From Lepidurus packardi (lineage: Eukaryota; Arthropoda; Branchiopoda; Notostraca; Triopsidae): 64,000 nucleotides of DNA. Both the position numbers and the translations under genes were made by a program. Below are positions 1-15,100 of this stretch, in pieces (position 1 is the first letter of the stretch; the number at the start of each line of letters is the position of its first letter). The notes below the pieces were generated by a model. It made no database searches. It was not told the origin of the DNA and was given only the letters and a program-made list of their open reading frames with translations. The stretch lies in NCBI GenBank assembly GCA_023053545.1, contig JAKZAN010000223.1:1-64000 (forward strand), given 5' to 3'.

Positions 1-3000
1 AAGTCAGTAATTCATGAATTAAGTCAGTAATTCATGAATTAAGTCAGTAGTTCATGAATTAAGTCACAAATTCGTTAAATAGGTCAGTAATTCATGAATT
101 TAGTCAGTAATTCATGAATTAAGTCATTAATTCATGAATTAAGTCAGTAATTCATGAATTAAGTCAGTAATTCATGAATTAAGTCAGTAGTTTATGAATT
201 AAGTCATTATTTCGTGAATTAAGTCAGTATTTCATGAAGTAAGTCAGTATTTCATGAATTAAGTCAGTAATTCATTAATTAAGTCAGTAATTCATGAATT
301 AAGTCAGCAATTCATTAATTAAGTCAGTAATTCATGAATTAAGTCAGTAATCTAATGAATTAAGTCAGTAATTCATGAATTAAGTCAGTAATTCATGAAT
401 TATGTGAGTAATTCATGAAATAAGTCAGTAGTTCATGAATTAAGGCAGTATTTCATGAATTAAGTCAGTATTTCATGAATTAAGTCAGTAATTCATGAAT
501 TAAGTCAGTAATTAGTTAATTAAGTCAGTAGTTCATGAATTAAGTCAGTATTTCATTAATTAAGTCAGTAATTCGTGAATTAAGTCAGTAATTCATGAAT
601 TAAGTCAGTAATTCATGAATTAAGTCAGTAATTCATGAATTAAGTCAGTAATTCATGAATTAAGTCAGTAGTTCATGAATTAAGTCATTATTTCGTGAAT
701 TAAGTCAGTATTTCATGAAGTAAGTCAGTATTTCATGAATTAAGTCAGTAATTCATGAATTAAGTCACAAATTCGTTAAATAGGTCAGTAATTCATGAAT
801 TAAGTCAGTAATTCATGAATTAAGTCAGTAGTTCATGAATTAAGTCATTATTTCGTGAATTAAGTCAGTATTTCATGAAGTAAGTCAGTATTTCATGAAT
901 TAAGTCAGTAATTCATGAATTAAGTCACAAATTCGTTAAATAGGTCAGTAATTCATGAATTAAGTCAGTAATTCATGAATTAAGTCAGTAGTTCAAGAAT
1001 TAAGTCAGTATTTCGTGAATTAAGTCAGTATTTCATGAATTAAGTCAGTAATTCATGAATTAAGTCACCAAATTCGTTAAATAGGTCAGTAATTCATGAA
1101 TTAAGTCATTAATTCATGAATTAAGTAAGTAATTCATGAATTAAGTCAGTAATTCATGAAATAAGTCAGTAATTAGTTAATTAAGTCAGTAATTCATGAA
1201 TTAAGTCAGTAATTCATGAATTAGGTCAGTAATTATGAATTAAGTCAGTAATTCATGAATTAAGTCAGTAATTAGTTAATTAAGTCAGTAATTCATGAAT
1301 TAAGTCAGCAATTCATTAATTAAGTCAGTAATTCATGAATTAAGTTAGCAATTCATTAATTAAGTCAGTAATTCATGAATTAAGTCAGTAATTCATGAAT
1401 TAAGTCAGTAATTCATGAATTAAGTCAGTAATTCATGAATTAAGTCAGAAGTTCATGAATTAAGTCATTATTTCGTGAATTAAGTCAGTATTTCATGAAG
1501 TAAGTCAGTATTTCATGAATTAAGTCAGTTATTCATGAATTAAGTCAGTAATTCATGAATTAAGTCAATAGTTCAAGAATTTAGTCAGAACTGCATGAAT
1601 TAAGTGGGTAATTCATGAATTTAGTGAGTAATTCGTGAATTAAGTAAGTAGTTCATGAATTAAGTCAGTATTTCATGAATCAAGTCAGTATTTCATGAAG
1701 TAAGTCAGTATTTCATGAATTAAGTCAGTAATTCATGAATTAAGTCACAAATTCGTTAAATAGGTCAGTAATTCATGAATTAGGTCAGTAATTATGAATT
1801 AAGTCAGTAATTCATGAATTAAGTCAGTAATTAGTTAATTAAGTCAGTAATTCATGAATTAAGTCAGTAATTCATGAATTAGGTCAGTAATTATGAATTA
1901 AGTCAGTAATTCATGAATTAAGTCAGTAATTCATGAATCAAGTCAGTAATTCATGAATTATGTGAGTAATTCATGAAATAAGTCAGTATTTCATGAATTA
2001 AGGCTGTATTTCATGAATTAAGTCAGTATTTCATGAATTAAGTCAGTAATTCACGAATTAAGTCAGTAATTAGTTAATTAAGTCAGTAATTCATGAATTA
2101 AGTCAGTAATTCATGAATTAAGTCAGTAATTCATGAATTAAGTCAGTAGTTCATGAATTAAGTCACAAATTCGTTAAATAGGTCAGTAATTCATGAATTT
2201 AGTCAGTAATTCATGAATTAAGTCATTAATTCATGAATTAAGTCAGTAATTCATGAATTAAGTCAGTAATTCATGAATTAAGTCAGTAGTTTATGAATTA
2301 AGTCATTATTTCGTGAATTAAGTCAGTATTTCATGAAGTAAGTCAGTATTTCATGAATTAAGTCAGTAATTCATTAATTAAGTCAGTAATTCATGAATTA
2401 AGTCAGCAATTCATTAATTAAGTCAGTAATTCATGAATTAAGTCAGTAATCTAATGAATTAAGTCAGTAATTCATGAATTAAGTCAGTAATTCATGAATT
2501 ATGTGAGTAATTCATGAAATAAGTCAGTAGTTCATGAATTAAGGCAGTATTTCATGAATTAAGTCAGTATTTCATGAATTAAGTCAGTAATTCATGAATT
2601 AAGTCAGTAATTAGTTAATTAAGTCAGTAGTTCATGAATTAAGTCAGTATTTCATTAATTAAGTCAGTAATTCGTGAATTAAGTCAGTAATTCATGAATT
2701 AAGTCAGTAATTCATGAATTAAGTCAGTAATTCATGAATTAAGTCAGTAATTCATGAATTAAGTCAGTAGTTCATGAATTAAGTCATTATTTCGTGAATT
2801 AAGTCAGTATTTCATGAAGTAAGTCAGTATTTCATGAATTAAGTCAGTAATTCATGAATTAAGTCACAAATTCGTTAAATAGGTCAGTAATTCATGAATT
2901 AAGTCAGTAATTCATGAATTAAGTCAGTAGTTCATGAATTAAGTCATTATTTCGTGAATTAAGTCAGTATTTCATGAAGTAAGTCAGTATTTCATGAATT

Positions 3001-3884
3001 AAGTCAGTAATTCATGAATTAAGTCACAAATTCGTTAAATAGGTCAGTAATTCATGAATTAAGTCAGTAATTCATGAATTAAGTCAGTAGTTCAAGAATT
3101 AAGTCAGTATTTCGTGAATTAAGTCAGTATTTCATGAATTAAGTCAGTAATTCATGAATTAAGTCACCAAATTCGTTAAATAGGTCAGTAATTCATGAAT
3201 TAAGTCATTAATTCATGAATTAAGTAAGTAATTCATGAATTAAGTCAGTAATTCATGAAATAAGTCAGTAATTAGTTAATTAAGTCAGTAATTCATGAAT
3301 TAAGTCAGTAATTCATGAATTAGGTCAGTAATTATGAATTAAGTCAGTAATTCATGAATTAAGTCAGTAATTAGTTAATTAAGTCAGTAATTCATGAATT
3401 AAGTCAGCAATTCATTAATTAAGTCAGTAATTCATGAATTAAGTTAGCAATTCATTAATTAAGTCAGTAATTCATGAATTAAGTCAGTAATTCATGAATT
3501 AAGTCAGTAATTCATGAATTAAGTCAGTAATTCATGAATTAAGTCAGAAGTTCATGAATTAAGTCATTATTTCGTGAATTAAGTCAGTATTTCATGAAGT
3601 AAGTCAGTATTTCATGAATTAAGTCAGTTATTCATGAATTAAGTCAGTAATTCATGAATTAAGTCAATAGTTCAAGAATTTAGTCAGAACTGCATGAATT
3701 AAGTGGGTAATTCATGAATTTAGTGAGTAATTCGTGAATTAAGTAAGTAGTTCATGAATTAAGTCAGTATTTCATGAATCAAGTCAGTATTTCATGAAGT
3801 AAGTCAGTATTTCATGAATTAAGTCAGTAATTCATGAATTAAGTCACAAATTCGTTAAATAGGTCAGTAATTCATGAATTAAGT
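1..3884 (+). repeat. Tandem higher-order duplication, offset 2099 bp
   Basis: The run 1 to about 1785 reappears at 2100 to about 3884. Marker variants keep the same offset: the CACAAATTCGTTAAAT monomer (61 and 2160), the TCTAATGAAT monomer (341 and 2440), AAGGCAGTA (442 and 2541), the 21-bp CACCAAATTCG monomer (1062 and 3161) and CTGCATGAAT (1591 and 3690). I saw no mismatch in the lines compared. This indicates a very recent unequal exchange or an assembly duplication. Confidence 0.85.
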
Positions 3885-6800
3885 CAGTAATTCATGAATT
3901 AAGTCACTATTTCATGAATTAAGTGAGTAATTCTTGAATTTAGTGAGTAATTCGTGAATTAAGTAAGTAGTTCATGTACTAAGTCAGTATTTCATGAATC
4001 AAGTCAGTATTTCATGAAGTAAGTCAGCAATTCATGAATTAAGTCAGTAATTCATGAATTAAGTCAGTAATTCATGAATTAAGTCAGTAATTCATGAATT
4101 AAGTCGGTAATTCATGAATTAAGTCAGTAATTCATGAATTAAGTCAGTAATTCATGAATTAAGTCAGCAATTCATTAATTAAGTCAGTAATTCATGAATT
4201 AAGTCAGTAATTCATGAATTAAGTCAGTAATTCATGAATTAAGTCAGTAATTCATGAATTAAGTCAGTAATTCATGAATTAAGTCAGTAGTTCATGAATT
4301 AAGTCATTATTTCGTGAATTAAGTCAGTATTTCATGAAGTAAGTCAGTATTTCATGAATTAAGTCAGTAATTCATGAATTAAGTCACAAATTCGTTAAAT
4401 AGGTCAGTAATTCATGAATTAAGTCAGTAATTCATGAATTAAGTCAGTAGTTCATGAATTAAGTCATTATTTCGTGAATTAAGTCAGTATTTCATGAAGT
4501 AAGTCAGTATTTCATGAATTAAGTCAGTAATTCATGAATTAAGTCACAAATTCGTTAAATAGGTCAGTAATTCATGAATTAAGTCAGTAATTCATGAATT
4601 AAGTCAGTAGTTCATGAATTAAGTCATTATTTCGTGAATTAAGTCAGTATTTCATGAAGTAAGTCAGTATTTCATGAATTAAGTCAGTAATTCATGAATT
4701 AAGTCAGTAGTTCAAGAATTAAGTCAGTATTTCGTGAATTAAGTCAGTATTTCATGAATTAAGTCAGTAATTCATGAATTAAGTCACCAAATTCGTTAAA
4801 TAGGTCAGTAATTCATGAATTAAGTCATTAATTCATGAATTAAGTAAGTAATTCATGAATTAAGTCAGTAATTCATGAAATAAGTCAGTAATTAGTTAAT
4901 TAAGTCAGTAATTCATGAATTAAGTCAGTAATTCATGAATTAGGTCAGTAATTATGAATTAAGTCAGTAATTCATGAATTAAGTCAGTAATTAGTTAATT
5001 AAGTCAGTAATTCATGAATTAAGTCAGCAATTCATTAATTAAGTCAGTAATTCATGAATTAAGTTAGCAATTCATTAATTAAGTCAGTAATTCATGAATT
5101 AAGTCAGTAATTCATGAATTAAGTCAGTAATTCATGAATTAAGTCAGTAATTCATGAATTAAGTCAGAAGTTCATGAATTAAGTCATTATTTCGTGAATT
5201 AAGTCAGTATTTCATGAAGTAAGTCAGTATTTCATGAATTAAGTCAGTTATTCATGAATTAAGTCAGTAATTCATGAATTAAGTCAATAGTTCAAGAATT
5301 TAGTCAGAACTGCATGAATTAAGTGGGTAATTCATGAATTAAGTGAGTAATTCATGAATTTAGTGAGTAATTCGTGAATTAAGTAAGTAGTTCATGAATT
5401 AAGTCAGTATTTCATGAATCAAGTCAGTATTTCATGAAGTAAGTCAGTATTTCATGAATTAAGTCAGTAATTCATGAATTAAGTCACAAATTCGTTAAAT
5501 AGGTCAGTAATTCATGAATTAAGTCAGTAATTCATGAATTAAGTCACTATTTCATGAATTAAGTGAGTAATTCTTGAATTTAGTGAGTAATTCGTGAATT
5601 AAGTAAGTAGTTCATGTACTAAGTCAGTATTTCATGAATCAAGTCAGTATTTCATGAAGTAAGTCAGCAATTCATGAATTAAGTCAGTAATTCATGAATT
5701 AAGTCAGTAATTCATGAATTAAGTCAGTAATTCATGAATTAAGTCGGTAATTCATGAATTAAGTCAGTAATTCATGAATTAAGTCAGTAATTCATGAATT
5801 AAGTCAGCAATTCATTAATTAAGTCAGTAATTCATGAATTAAGTCAGTAATTCATGAATTAAGTCAGTAATTCATGAATTAAGTCAGTAATTCATGAATT
5901 AAGTCAGTAATTCATGAATTAAGTCAGTAATTCATGAATTAAGTCAGTAGTTCATGAATTAAGTCATTATTTCGTGAATTAAGTCAGTATTTCATGAAGT
6001 AAGTCAGTATTTCATGAATTAAGTCAGTAATTCATGAATTAAGTCACAAATTCGTTAAATAGGTCAGTAATTCATGAATTAAGTCAGTAATTCATGAATT
6101 AAGTCAGTAGTTCATGAATTAAGTCATTATTTCGTGAATTAAGTCAGTATTTCATGAAGTAAGTCAGTATTTCATGAATTAAGTCAGTAATTCATGAATT
6201 AAGTCACAAATTCGTTAAATAGGTCAGTAATTCATGAATTAAGTCAGTAATTCATGAATTAAGTCAGTAGTTCAAGAATTAAGTCAGTATTTCGTGAATT
6301 AAGTAAGTATTTCATGAATTAAGTCAGTAATTCATGAATTAAGTCACCAAATTCGTTAAATAGGTCAGTAATTCATGAATTAAGTCATTAATTCATGAAA
6401 TAAGTAAGTAATTCATGAATTAAGTCAGTAATTCATGAAATAAGTCAGTAATTAGTTAATTAAGTCAGTAATTCATGAATTAAGTCAGTAATTCATGAAT
6501 TAAGTCAGTAATTCATGAATTAGGTCAGTAATTATGAATTAAGTCAGTAATTCATGAATTAAGTCAGTAATTAGTTAATTAAGTCAGTAATTCATGAATT
6601 AAGTCAGCAATTCATTAATTAAGTCAGTAATTCATGAATTAAGTTAGCAATTCATTAATTAAGTCAGTAATTCATGAATTAAGTCAGTAATTCATGAATT
6701 AAGTCAGTAATTCATGAATTAAGTCAGTAATTCATGAATTAAGTCAGAAGTTCATGAATTAAGTCATTATTTCGTGAATTAAGTCAGTATTTCATGAAGT

Positions 6801-8309
6801 AAGTCAGTATTTCATGAATTAAGTCAGTTATTCATGAATTAAGTCAGTAATTCATGAATTAAGTCAATAGTTCAAGAATTTAGTCAGAACTGCATGAATT
6901 AAGTGGGTAATTCATGAATTAAGTGAGTAATTCATGAATTTAGTGAGTAATTCGTGAATTAAGTAAGTAGTTCATGAATTAAGTCAGTATTTCATGAATC
7001 AAGTCAGTATTTCATGAAGTAAGTCAGTATTTCATGAATTAAGTCAGTAATTCATGAATTAAGTCACAAATTCGTTAAATAGGTCAGTAATTCATGAATT
7101 AAGTCAGTAATTCATGAATTAAGTCACTATTTCATGAATTAAGTGAGTAATTCTTGAATTTAGTGAGTAATTCGTGAATTAAGTAAGTAGTTCATGTACT
7201 AAGTCAGTATTTCATGAATCAAGTCAGTATTTCATGAAGTAAGTCAGCAATTCATGAATTAAGTCAGTAATTCATGAATTAAGTCAGTAATTCATGAATT
7301 AAGTCAGTAATTCATGAATTAAGTCGGTAATTCATGAATTAAGTCAGTAATTCATGAATTAAGTCAGTAATTCATGAATTAAGTCAGCAATTCATTAATT
7401 AAGTCAGTAATTCATGAATTAAGTCAGTAATTCATGAATTAAGTCAGTAATTCATGAATTAAGTCAGTAATTCATGAACTAAGTCAGTAATTCATGAATT
7501 AAGTCAGTAATTCATGAATTAAGTCAGTAGTTCATGAATTAAGTCATTATTTCGTGAATTAAGTCAGTATTTCATGAAGTAAGTCAGTATTTCATGAATT
7601 AAGTCAGTAATTGATGAATTAAGTCACAAATTCGTTAAATAGGTCAGTAATTCATGAATTAAGTCAGTAATTCATGAATTAAGTCAGTAGTTCATGAATT
7701 AAGTCATTATTTCGTGAATTAAGTCAGTATTTCATGAAGTAAGTCAGTATTTCATGAATTAAGTCAGTAATTCATGAATTAAGTCACAAATTCGTTAAAT
7801 AGGTCAGTAATTCATGAATTAAGTCAGTAATTCATGAATTAAGTCAGTAGTTCATGAATTAAGTCAGTATTTCGTGAATTAAGTCAGTATTTCATGAATT
7901 AAGTCAGTAATTCATGAATTAAGTCAGTAATTCATGAATTAAGTCAGTAGTTCATGAATTAAGTCATTATTTCGTGAATTAAGTCAGTATTTCATGAAGT
8001 AAGTCAGTATTTCATGAATTAAGTCAGTAATTCATGAATTAAGTCACCAAATTCGTTAAATAGGTCAGTAATTCATGAATTAAGTCATTAATTCATGAAT
8101 TAAGTCAGTAATTCATGAATTAAGTCAGTAATTCATGAATTTAGTCAGTAATTAGTTAATTAAGTCAGTAATTCATGAATTAAGTCAGTAATTCATGAAT
8201 TAGGTCAGTAATTATGAATTAAGTCAGTAATTCATGAATTAAGTCAGTAATTAGTTAATTAAGTCAGTAATTCATGAATTAAGTCAGCAATTCATTAATT
8301 AAGTCAGTA

Positions 8310-11300
8310 ATTCATGAATTAAGTCAGTAATTCATGAATTAAGTCAGTAATTCATGAATTAAGTCAGTAATTCATGAATTAAGTCAGTAGTTCATGAATT
8401 AAGTCATTATTTCGTGAATTAAGTCAGTAGTTCATGAAGTAAGTCAGTATTTCATGAATTAAGTCAGTTATTCATGAATTAAGTCAGTAATACATGAATT
8501 AAGTCAATAGTTCAAGAATTTATTCAGAAATGCATGAATTAAGTGAGTAATTCATGAATTAAGTGAGTAATTCATGAATTTAGTGAGTAATTCGTGAATT
8601 AAGTAAGTAGTTCATGAATTAAGTCAGTATTTCATGAATCAAGTCAGTATTTCATGAAGTAAGTCAGTATTTCATGAATTAAGTCAGTAATTCATGAATT
8701 AAGTCACAAATTCGTTAAATAGGTCAGTAATTCATGAATTAAGTCAGTAATTCATGAATTAAGTCACTATTTCATGAATTAAGTGAGTAATTCTTGAATT
8801 TAGTGAGTAATTCGTGAATTAAGTAAGTAGTTCATGTATTAAGTCAGTATTTCATGAATCAAGTCAGTATTTCATGAAGTAAGTCAGCAATTCATGAATT
8901 AAGTCAGTAATTCATGAATTAAGTCGGTAATTCATGAATTAAGTCAGTAATTCATTAATAAAGTCAGTAATTCATGAATTAAGTCAGCAATTCATTAATT
9001 AAGTCAGTAATTCATGAATTAAGTCAGTAATTCATGAATTAAGTCAGTAATTCATGAATTAAGTCAGTAATTCATGAATTAAGTCAGTAATTCATGAATT
9101 AAGTCAGTAATTCATGAATTAAGTCAGTAGTTCATGAATTAAGTCATTATTTCGTGAATTAAGTCATTATTTCGTGAATTAAGTCAGTGTTTCATGAAGT
9201 AAGTCAGTATTTCATGAGTTAAGTCAGTAATTCATGAATTAAGTCACCAAATTCGTTAAATAGGTCAGTAATTCATGAATTAAGTCATTAATTCATGAAT
9301 TAAGTCAGTAATTCATGAATTAAGTCAGTAATTCATGAATTAAGTCAGTAGTTTATGAATTAAGTCAGTATTTCGTGAATTAAGTCAGTATTTCATAAAT
9401 TAAGTCAGTAATTCATGAATTAAGTCAGTAATTAGTTAATTAAGTCAGTAATTCATGAATTAGGTCAGTAATTATGAATTAAGTCAGTAATTCATGAATT
9501 AAGTCAGTAATTAGTTAATTAAGTCAGTAATTCATGAATTAAGTCAGCAATTCATTAATTAAGTCAGTAATTCATGAATTAAGTCAGCAATTCATTAATT
9601 AAGTCAGTAATTCATGAATTAAGTCAGTAATTCATGAATTAAGTCAGTAATTCATGAATTAAGTCAGTAATTCATGAATTAAGTCAGTAATTCATGAATT
9701 AAGTCAGTAATTCATGAATTAAGTCAGTAGTTCATGAATTAAGTCATTATTTCGTGAATTAAGTCAGTATTTCATGAAGTAAGTCAGTATTTCATGAATT
9801 AAGTCAGTTATTCATGAATTAAGTCAGTAATTCATGAATTAAGTCAATAGTTCAAGAATTTATTCAGAAATGCATGAATTAAATGAGTAATTCATGAATT
9901 AAGTGAGTAATTCATGAATTTAGTGAGTAATTCGTGAATTAAGTAAGTAGTTCATGAATTAAGTCAGTATTTCATGAATCAAGTCAGTATTTCATGAAGT
10001 AAGTCAGTATTTCATGAATTAAGTCAGTAATTCATGAATTAAGTCAGTAATTCATGAATTAAGTCAGTAATTCATGAATTAAGTCAGTAATTCATTAATT
10101 AAGTCAGTAGTTCATGAATTAAGTCATTATTTCGTGAATTAAGTCAGTATTTCATGAAGTAAGTCAGTATTTCATGAATTAAGTCAGTTATTCATGAATT
10201 AAGTCAGTAATACATGAATTAAGTCAATAGTTCAAGAATTTATTCAGAAATGCATGAATTAAGTGAGTAATTCATGAATTAAGTGAGTAATTCATGAATT
10301 TAGTGAGTAATTCGTGAATTAAGTAAGTAGTTCATGAATTAAGTCAGTATTTCATGAATCACGTCAGTATTTCATGAAGTAAGTCAGTATTTCATGAATT
10401 AAGTCAGTAATTCATGAATTAAGTCAGTAATTCATGAATTAAGTCAGTAATTCATGAATTAAGTCAGTAATTCATGAATTAAGTCAGTAGTTCATGAATT
10501 AAGTCATTATTTCGTGAATTAAGTCAGTATTTCATGAAGTAAGTCAGTATTTCATGAATTAAGTCAGTTATTCATGAATTAAGTCAGTAATACATGAATT
10601 AAGTCAATAGTTCAAGAATTTATTCAGAAATGCATGAATTAAGTGAGTAATTCATGAATTAAGTGAGTAATTCATGAATTTAGTGAGTAATTCGTGAATT
10701 AAGTAAGTAGTTCATGAATTAAGTCAGTATTTCATGAATCAAGTCAGTATTTCATGAAGTAAGTCAGTATTTCATGAATTAAGTCAGTAATTCATGAATT
10801 AAGTCACAAATTCGTTAAATAGGTCAGTAATTCATGAATTAAGTCAGTAATTCATGAATTAAGTCACTATTTCATGAATTAAGTGAGTAATTCTTGAATT
10901 TAGTGAGTAATTCGTGAATTAAGTAAGTAGTTCATGTATTAAGTCAGTATTTCATGAATCAAGTCAGTATTTCATGAAGTAAGTCAGCAATTCATGAATT
11001 AAGTCAGTAATTCATGAATTAAGTCGGTAATTCATGAATTAAGTCAGTAATTCATTAATTAAGTCAGTAATTCATGAATTAAGTCAGCAATTCATTAATT
11101 AAGTCAGTAATTCATGAATTAAGTCAGTAATTCATGAATTAAGTCAGTAATTCATGAATTAAGTCAGTAATTCATGAATTAAGTCAGTAATTCATGAATT
11201 AAGTCAGTAATTCATGAATTAAGTCAGTAGTTCATGAATTAAGTCATTATTTCGTGAATTAAGTCATTATTTCGTGAATTAAGTCAGTGTTTCATGAAGT

Positions 11301-12145
11301 AAGTCAGTATTTCATGAGTTAAGTCAGTAATTCATGAATTAAGTCACCAAATTCGTTAAATAGGTCAGTAATTCATGAATTAAGTCATTAATTCATGAAT
11401 TAAGTCAGTAATTCATGAATTAAGTCAGTAATTCATGAATTAAGTCAGTAGTTCATGAATTAAGTCAGTATTTCGTGAATTAAGTCAGTATTTCATGAAT
11501 TAAGTCAGTAATTCATGAATTAAGTCAGTAATTAGTTAATTAAGTCAGTAATTCATGAATTAGGTCAGTAATTATGAATTAAGTCAGTAATTCATGAATT
11601 AAGTCAGTAATTAGTTAATTAAGTCAGTAATTCATGAATTAAGTCAGCAATTCATTAATTAAGTCAGTAATTCATGGATTAAGTCAGCAATTCATTAATT
11701 AAGTCAGTAATTCATGAATTAAGTCAGTAATTCATGAATTAAGTCAGTAATTCATGAATTAAGTCAGTAATTCATGAATTAAGTCAGTAATTCATGAATT
11801 AAGTCAGTAATTCATGAATTAAGTCAGTAGTTCATGAATTAAGTCATTATTTCGTGAATTAAGTCAGTATTTCATGAAGTAAGTCAGTATTTCATGAATT
11901 AAGTCAGTTATTCATGAATTAAGTCAGTAATTCATGAATTAAGTCAATAGTTCAAGAATTTATTCAGAAATGCATGAATTAAATGAGTAATTCATGAATT
12001 AAGTGAGTAATTCATGAATTTAGTGAGTAATTCGTGAATTAAGTAAGTAGTTCATAAATAAAGTCAGTATTTCATGAATCAAGTCAGTATTTCATGAAGT
12101 AAGTATGTATTTCATGAATTAAGTCAGTAATTCATGAATTAAGTC
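8310..12145 (+). repeat. Tandem higher-order duplication, offset 2100 bp
   Basis: The run 8310 to about 10045 matches 10410 to about 12145. Shared markers include the monomer ending TACATGAATT (8491 and 10591), the GTGTTTCATGAAGT monomer (9187 and 11287) and the AAATGAG monomer (near 9881 and 11981). A few private substitutions separate the copies, for example near 8430, 8959, 9352, 9396, 11677 and 12055. This duplication is therefore slightly older than the one at the left end. Confidence 0.8.
9850..10660 (+). repeat. 380-bp short higher-order unit
   Basis: The diagnostic pair of monomers, AAGTCAATAGTTCAAGAATT followed by TATTCAGAAATGCATGAATT, recurs near 9870, 10250 and 10630, spaced 380 bp (19 monomers). 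This is the shortest higher-order unit I could recognise in the array. Confidence 0.7.
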
Positions 12146-15100
12146 ACAAATTCGTTAAATAGGTCAGTAATTCATGAATTAAGTCAGTAATTCATGAATT
12201 AAGTCACTATTTCATGAATTAAGTGAGTAATTCTTGAATTTAGTGAGTAATTCGTGAATTAAGTAAGTAGTTCATGTATTAAGTCAGTATTTCATGAATC
12301 AAGTCAGTATTTCATGAAGTAAGTCAGCAATTCATGAATTAAGTCAGTAATTCATGAATTAAGTCAGTAATTCATGAATTAAGTCGGTAATTCATGAATT
12401 AAGTCAGTAATTCATTAATTAAGTCAGTAATTCATGAATTAAGTCAGCAATTCATGAATTAAGTCAGTAATTCATGAATTAAGTCAGTAATTCATGAATT
12501 AAGTCAGTAATTCATGAATTAAGTCAGTAATTCATGAATTAAGTCAGTAATTCATGAATTAAGTCAGTAGTTCATGAATTAAGTCATTATTTCGTGAATT
12601 AAGTCATTATTTCGTGAATTAAGTCAGTGTTTCATGAAGTAAGTCAGTATTTCATGAGTTAAGTCAGTAATTCATGAATTAAGTCACCAAATTCGTTAAA
12701 TAGGTCAGTAATTCATGAATTAAGTCATTAATTCATGAATTAAGTCAGTAATTCATGAATTAAGTCAGTAATTCATGAATTAAGTCAGTAGTTCATGAAT
12801 TAAGTCAGTATTTCGTGAATTAAGTCAGTATTTCATGAATTAAGTCAGTAATTCATGAATTAAGTCAGTAATTAGTTAATTAAGTCAGTAATTCATGAAT
12901 TAAGTCAGTAATTCATGAATTAAGTCAGTAATTCATGAATTAGGTCAGTAATTATGAATTAAGTCAGTAATTCATGAATTAAGTCAGTAATTAGTTAATT
13001 AAGTCAGTAATTCATGAATAAAGTCAGCAATTCATTAATTAAGTCAGTAATTCATGAATTAAGTCAGTAATTCATGAATTAAGTCAGTAATACATGAATT
13101 AAGTCAATAGTTCAAGAATTTATTCAGAAATGCATGAATTAAGTGAGTAATTCATGAATTAAGTGAGTAATTCATGAATTAAGTGAGTAATTCATGAATT
13201 TAGTGAGTAATTCGTGAATTAAGTAAGTAGTTCATGAATTAAGTCAGTATTTCATGAATCAAGTCAGTATTTCATGAAGTAAGTCAGTATTTCATGAATT
13301 AAGTCAGTAATTCATGAATTAAGTCACAAATTCGTTAAATAGGTCAGTAATTCATGAATTAAGTCAGTAATTCATGAATTAAGTCACTATTTCATGAATT
13401 AAGTGAGTAATTCTTGAATTTAGTGAGTAATTCGTGAATTAAGTAAGTAGTTCATGTATTAAGTTAGTATTTCATGAATCAAGTCAGTATTTCATGAAGT
13501 AAGTCAGCAATTCATGAATTAAGTCAGTAATTCATGAATTAAGTCGGTAATTCATGAATTAAGTCAGTAATTCATTAATTAAGTCAGTAATTCATGAATT
13601 AAGTCAGCAATTCATTAATTAAGTCAGTAATTCATGAATTAAGTCAGTAATTCATGAATTAAGTCAGTAATTCATGAATTAAGTCAGTAATTCATGAATT
13701 AAGTCAGTAATTCATGAATTAAGTCAGTAATTCATGAATTAAGTCAGTAGTTCATGAATTAAGTCATTATTTCGTGAATTAAGTCATTATTTCGTGAATT
13801 AAGTCAGTGTTTCATGAAGTAAGTCAGTATTTCATGAGTTAAGTCAGTAATTCATGAATTAAGTCACCAAATTCGTTAAATAGGTCAGTAATTCATGAAT
13901 TAAGTCATTAATTCATGAATTAAGTCAGTAATTCATGAATTAAGTCAGTAATTCATGAATTAAGTCAGTAGTTCATGAATTAAGTCAGTATTTCGTGAAT
14001 TAAGTCAGTAATTCATGAATTAAGTCAGTAATTAGTTAATTAAGTCAGTAATTCATGAATTAAGTCAGTAATTCATGAATTAAGTCAGTAATTCATGAAT
14101 TAGGTCAGTAATTATGAATTAAGTCAGTAATTCATGAATTAAGTCAGTAATTAGTTAATTAAGTCAGTAATTCATGAATTAAGTCAGCAATTCATTAATT
14201 AAGTCAGTAATTCATTAATTAAGTCAGTAATTCATGAATTAAGTCAGTAATTCATGAATTAAGTCAGTAATTCATGAATTAAGTCAGTAATTCATGAATT
14301 AAGTCAGTAATTCATGAATTAAGTCAGTAGTTCATGAATTAAGTCATTATTTCGTGAATTAAGTCAGTATTTCATGAAGTAAGTCAGTATTTCATGAATT
14401 AAGTCAGTTATTCATGAATTAAGTCAGTAATTCATGAATTAAGTCAATAGTTCAAGAATTTATTCAGAAATGCATGAATTAAATGAGTAATTCATGAATT
14501 AAGTGAGTAATTCATGAATTTAGTGAGTAATTCGTGAATTAAGTAAGTAGTTCATGAATTAAGTCAGTATTTCATGAATCAAGTCAGTATTTCATGAAGT
14601 AAGTCAGTATTTCATGAATTAAGTCAGTAATTCATGAATTAAGTCACAAATTCGTTAAATAGGTCAGTAATTCATGAATTAAGTCAGTAATTCATGAATT
14701 AAGTCACTATTTCATGAATTAAGTGAGTAATTCTTGAATTTAGTGAGTAATTCGTGAATTAAGTAAGTAGTTCATGTATTAAGTCAGTATTTCATGAATC
14801 AAGTCAGTATTTCATGAAGTAAGTCAGTATTTCATGAAGTAAGTCAGTATTTCATGAATTAAGTCAGTTATTCATGAATTAAGTCAGTAATTCATGAATT
14901 AAGTCAATAGTTCAAGAATTTATTCAGAAATGCATGAATTAAATGAGTAATTCATGAATTAAGTGAGTAATTCATGAATTTAGTGAGTAATTCGTGAATT
15001 AAGTAAGTAGTTCATGAATTAAGTCAGTATTTCATGAATCAAGTCAGTATTTCATGAAGTAAGTATGTATTTCATGAATTAAGTCAGTAATTCATGAATT

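Noticed and set aside
1..60. Telomeric repeat
   Set aside because: The monomer is 20 bp and unrelated to TTAGG-type telomere repeats, and it continues on both strands around internal insertions.
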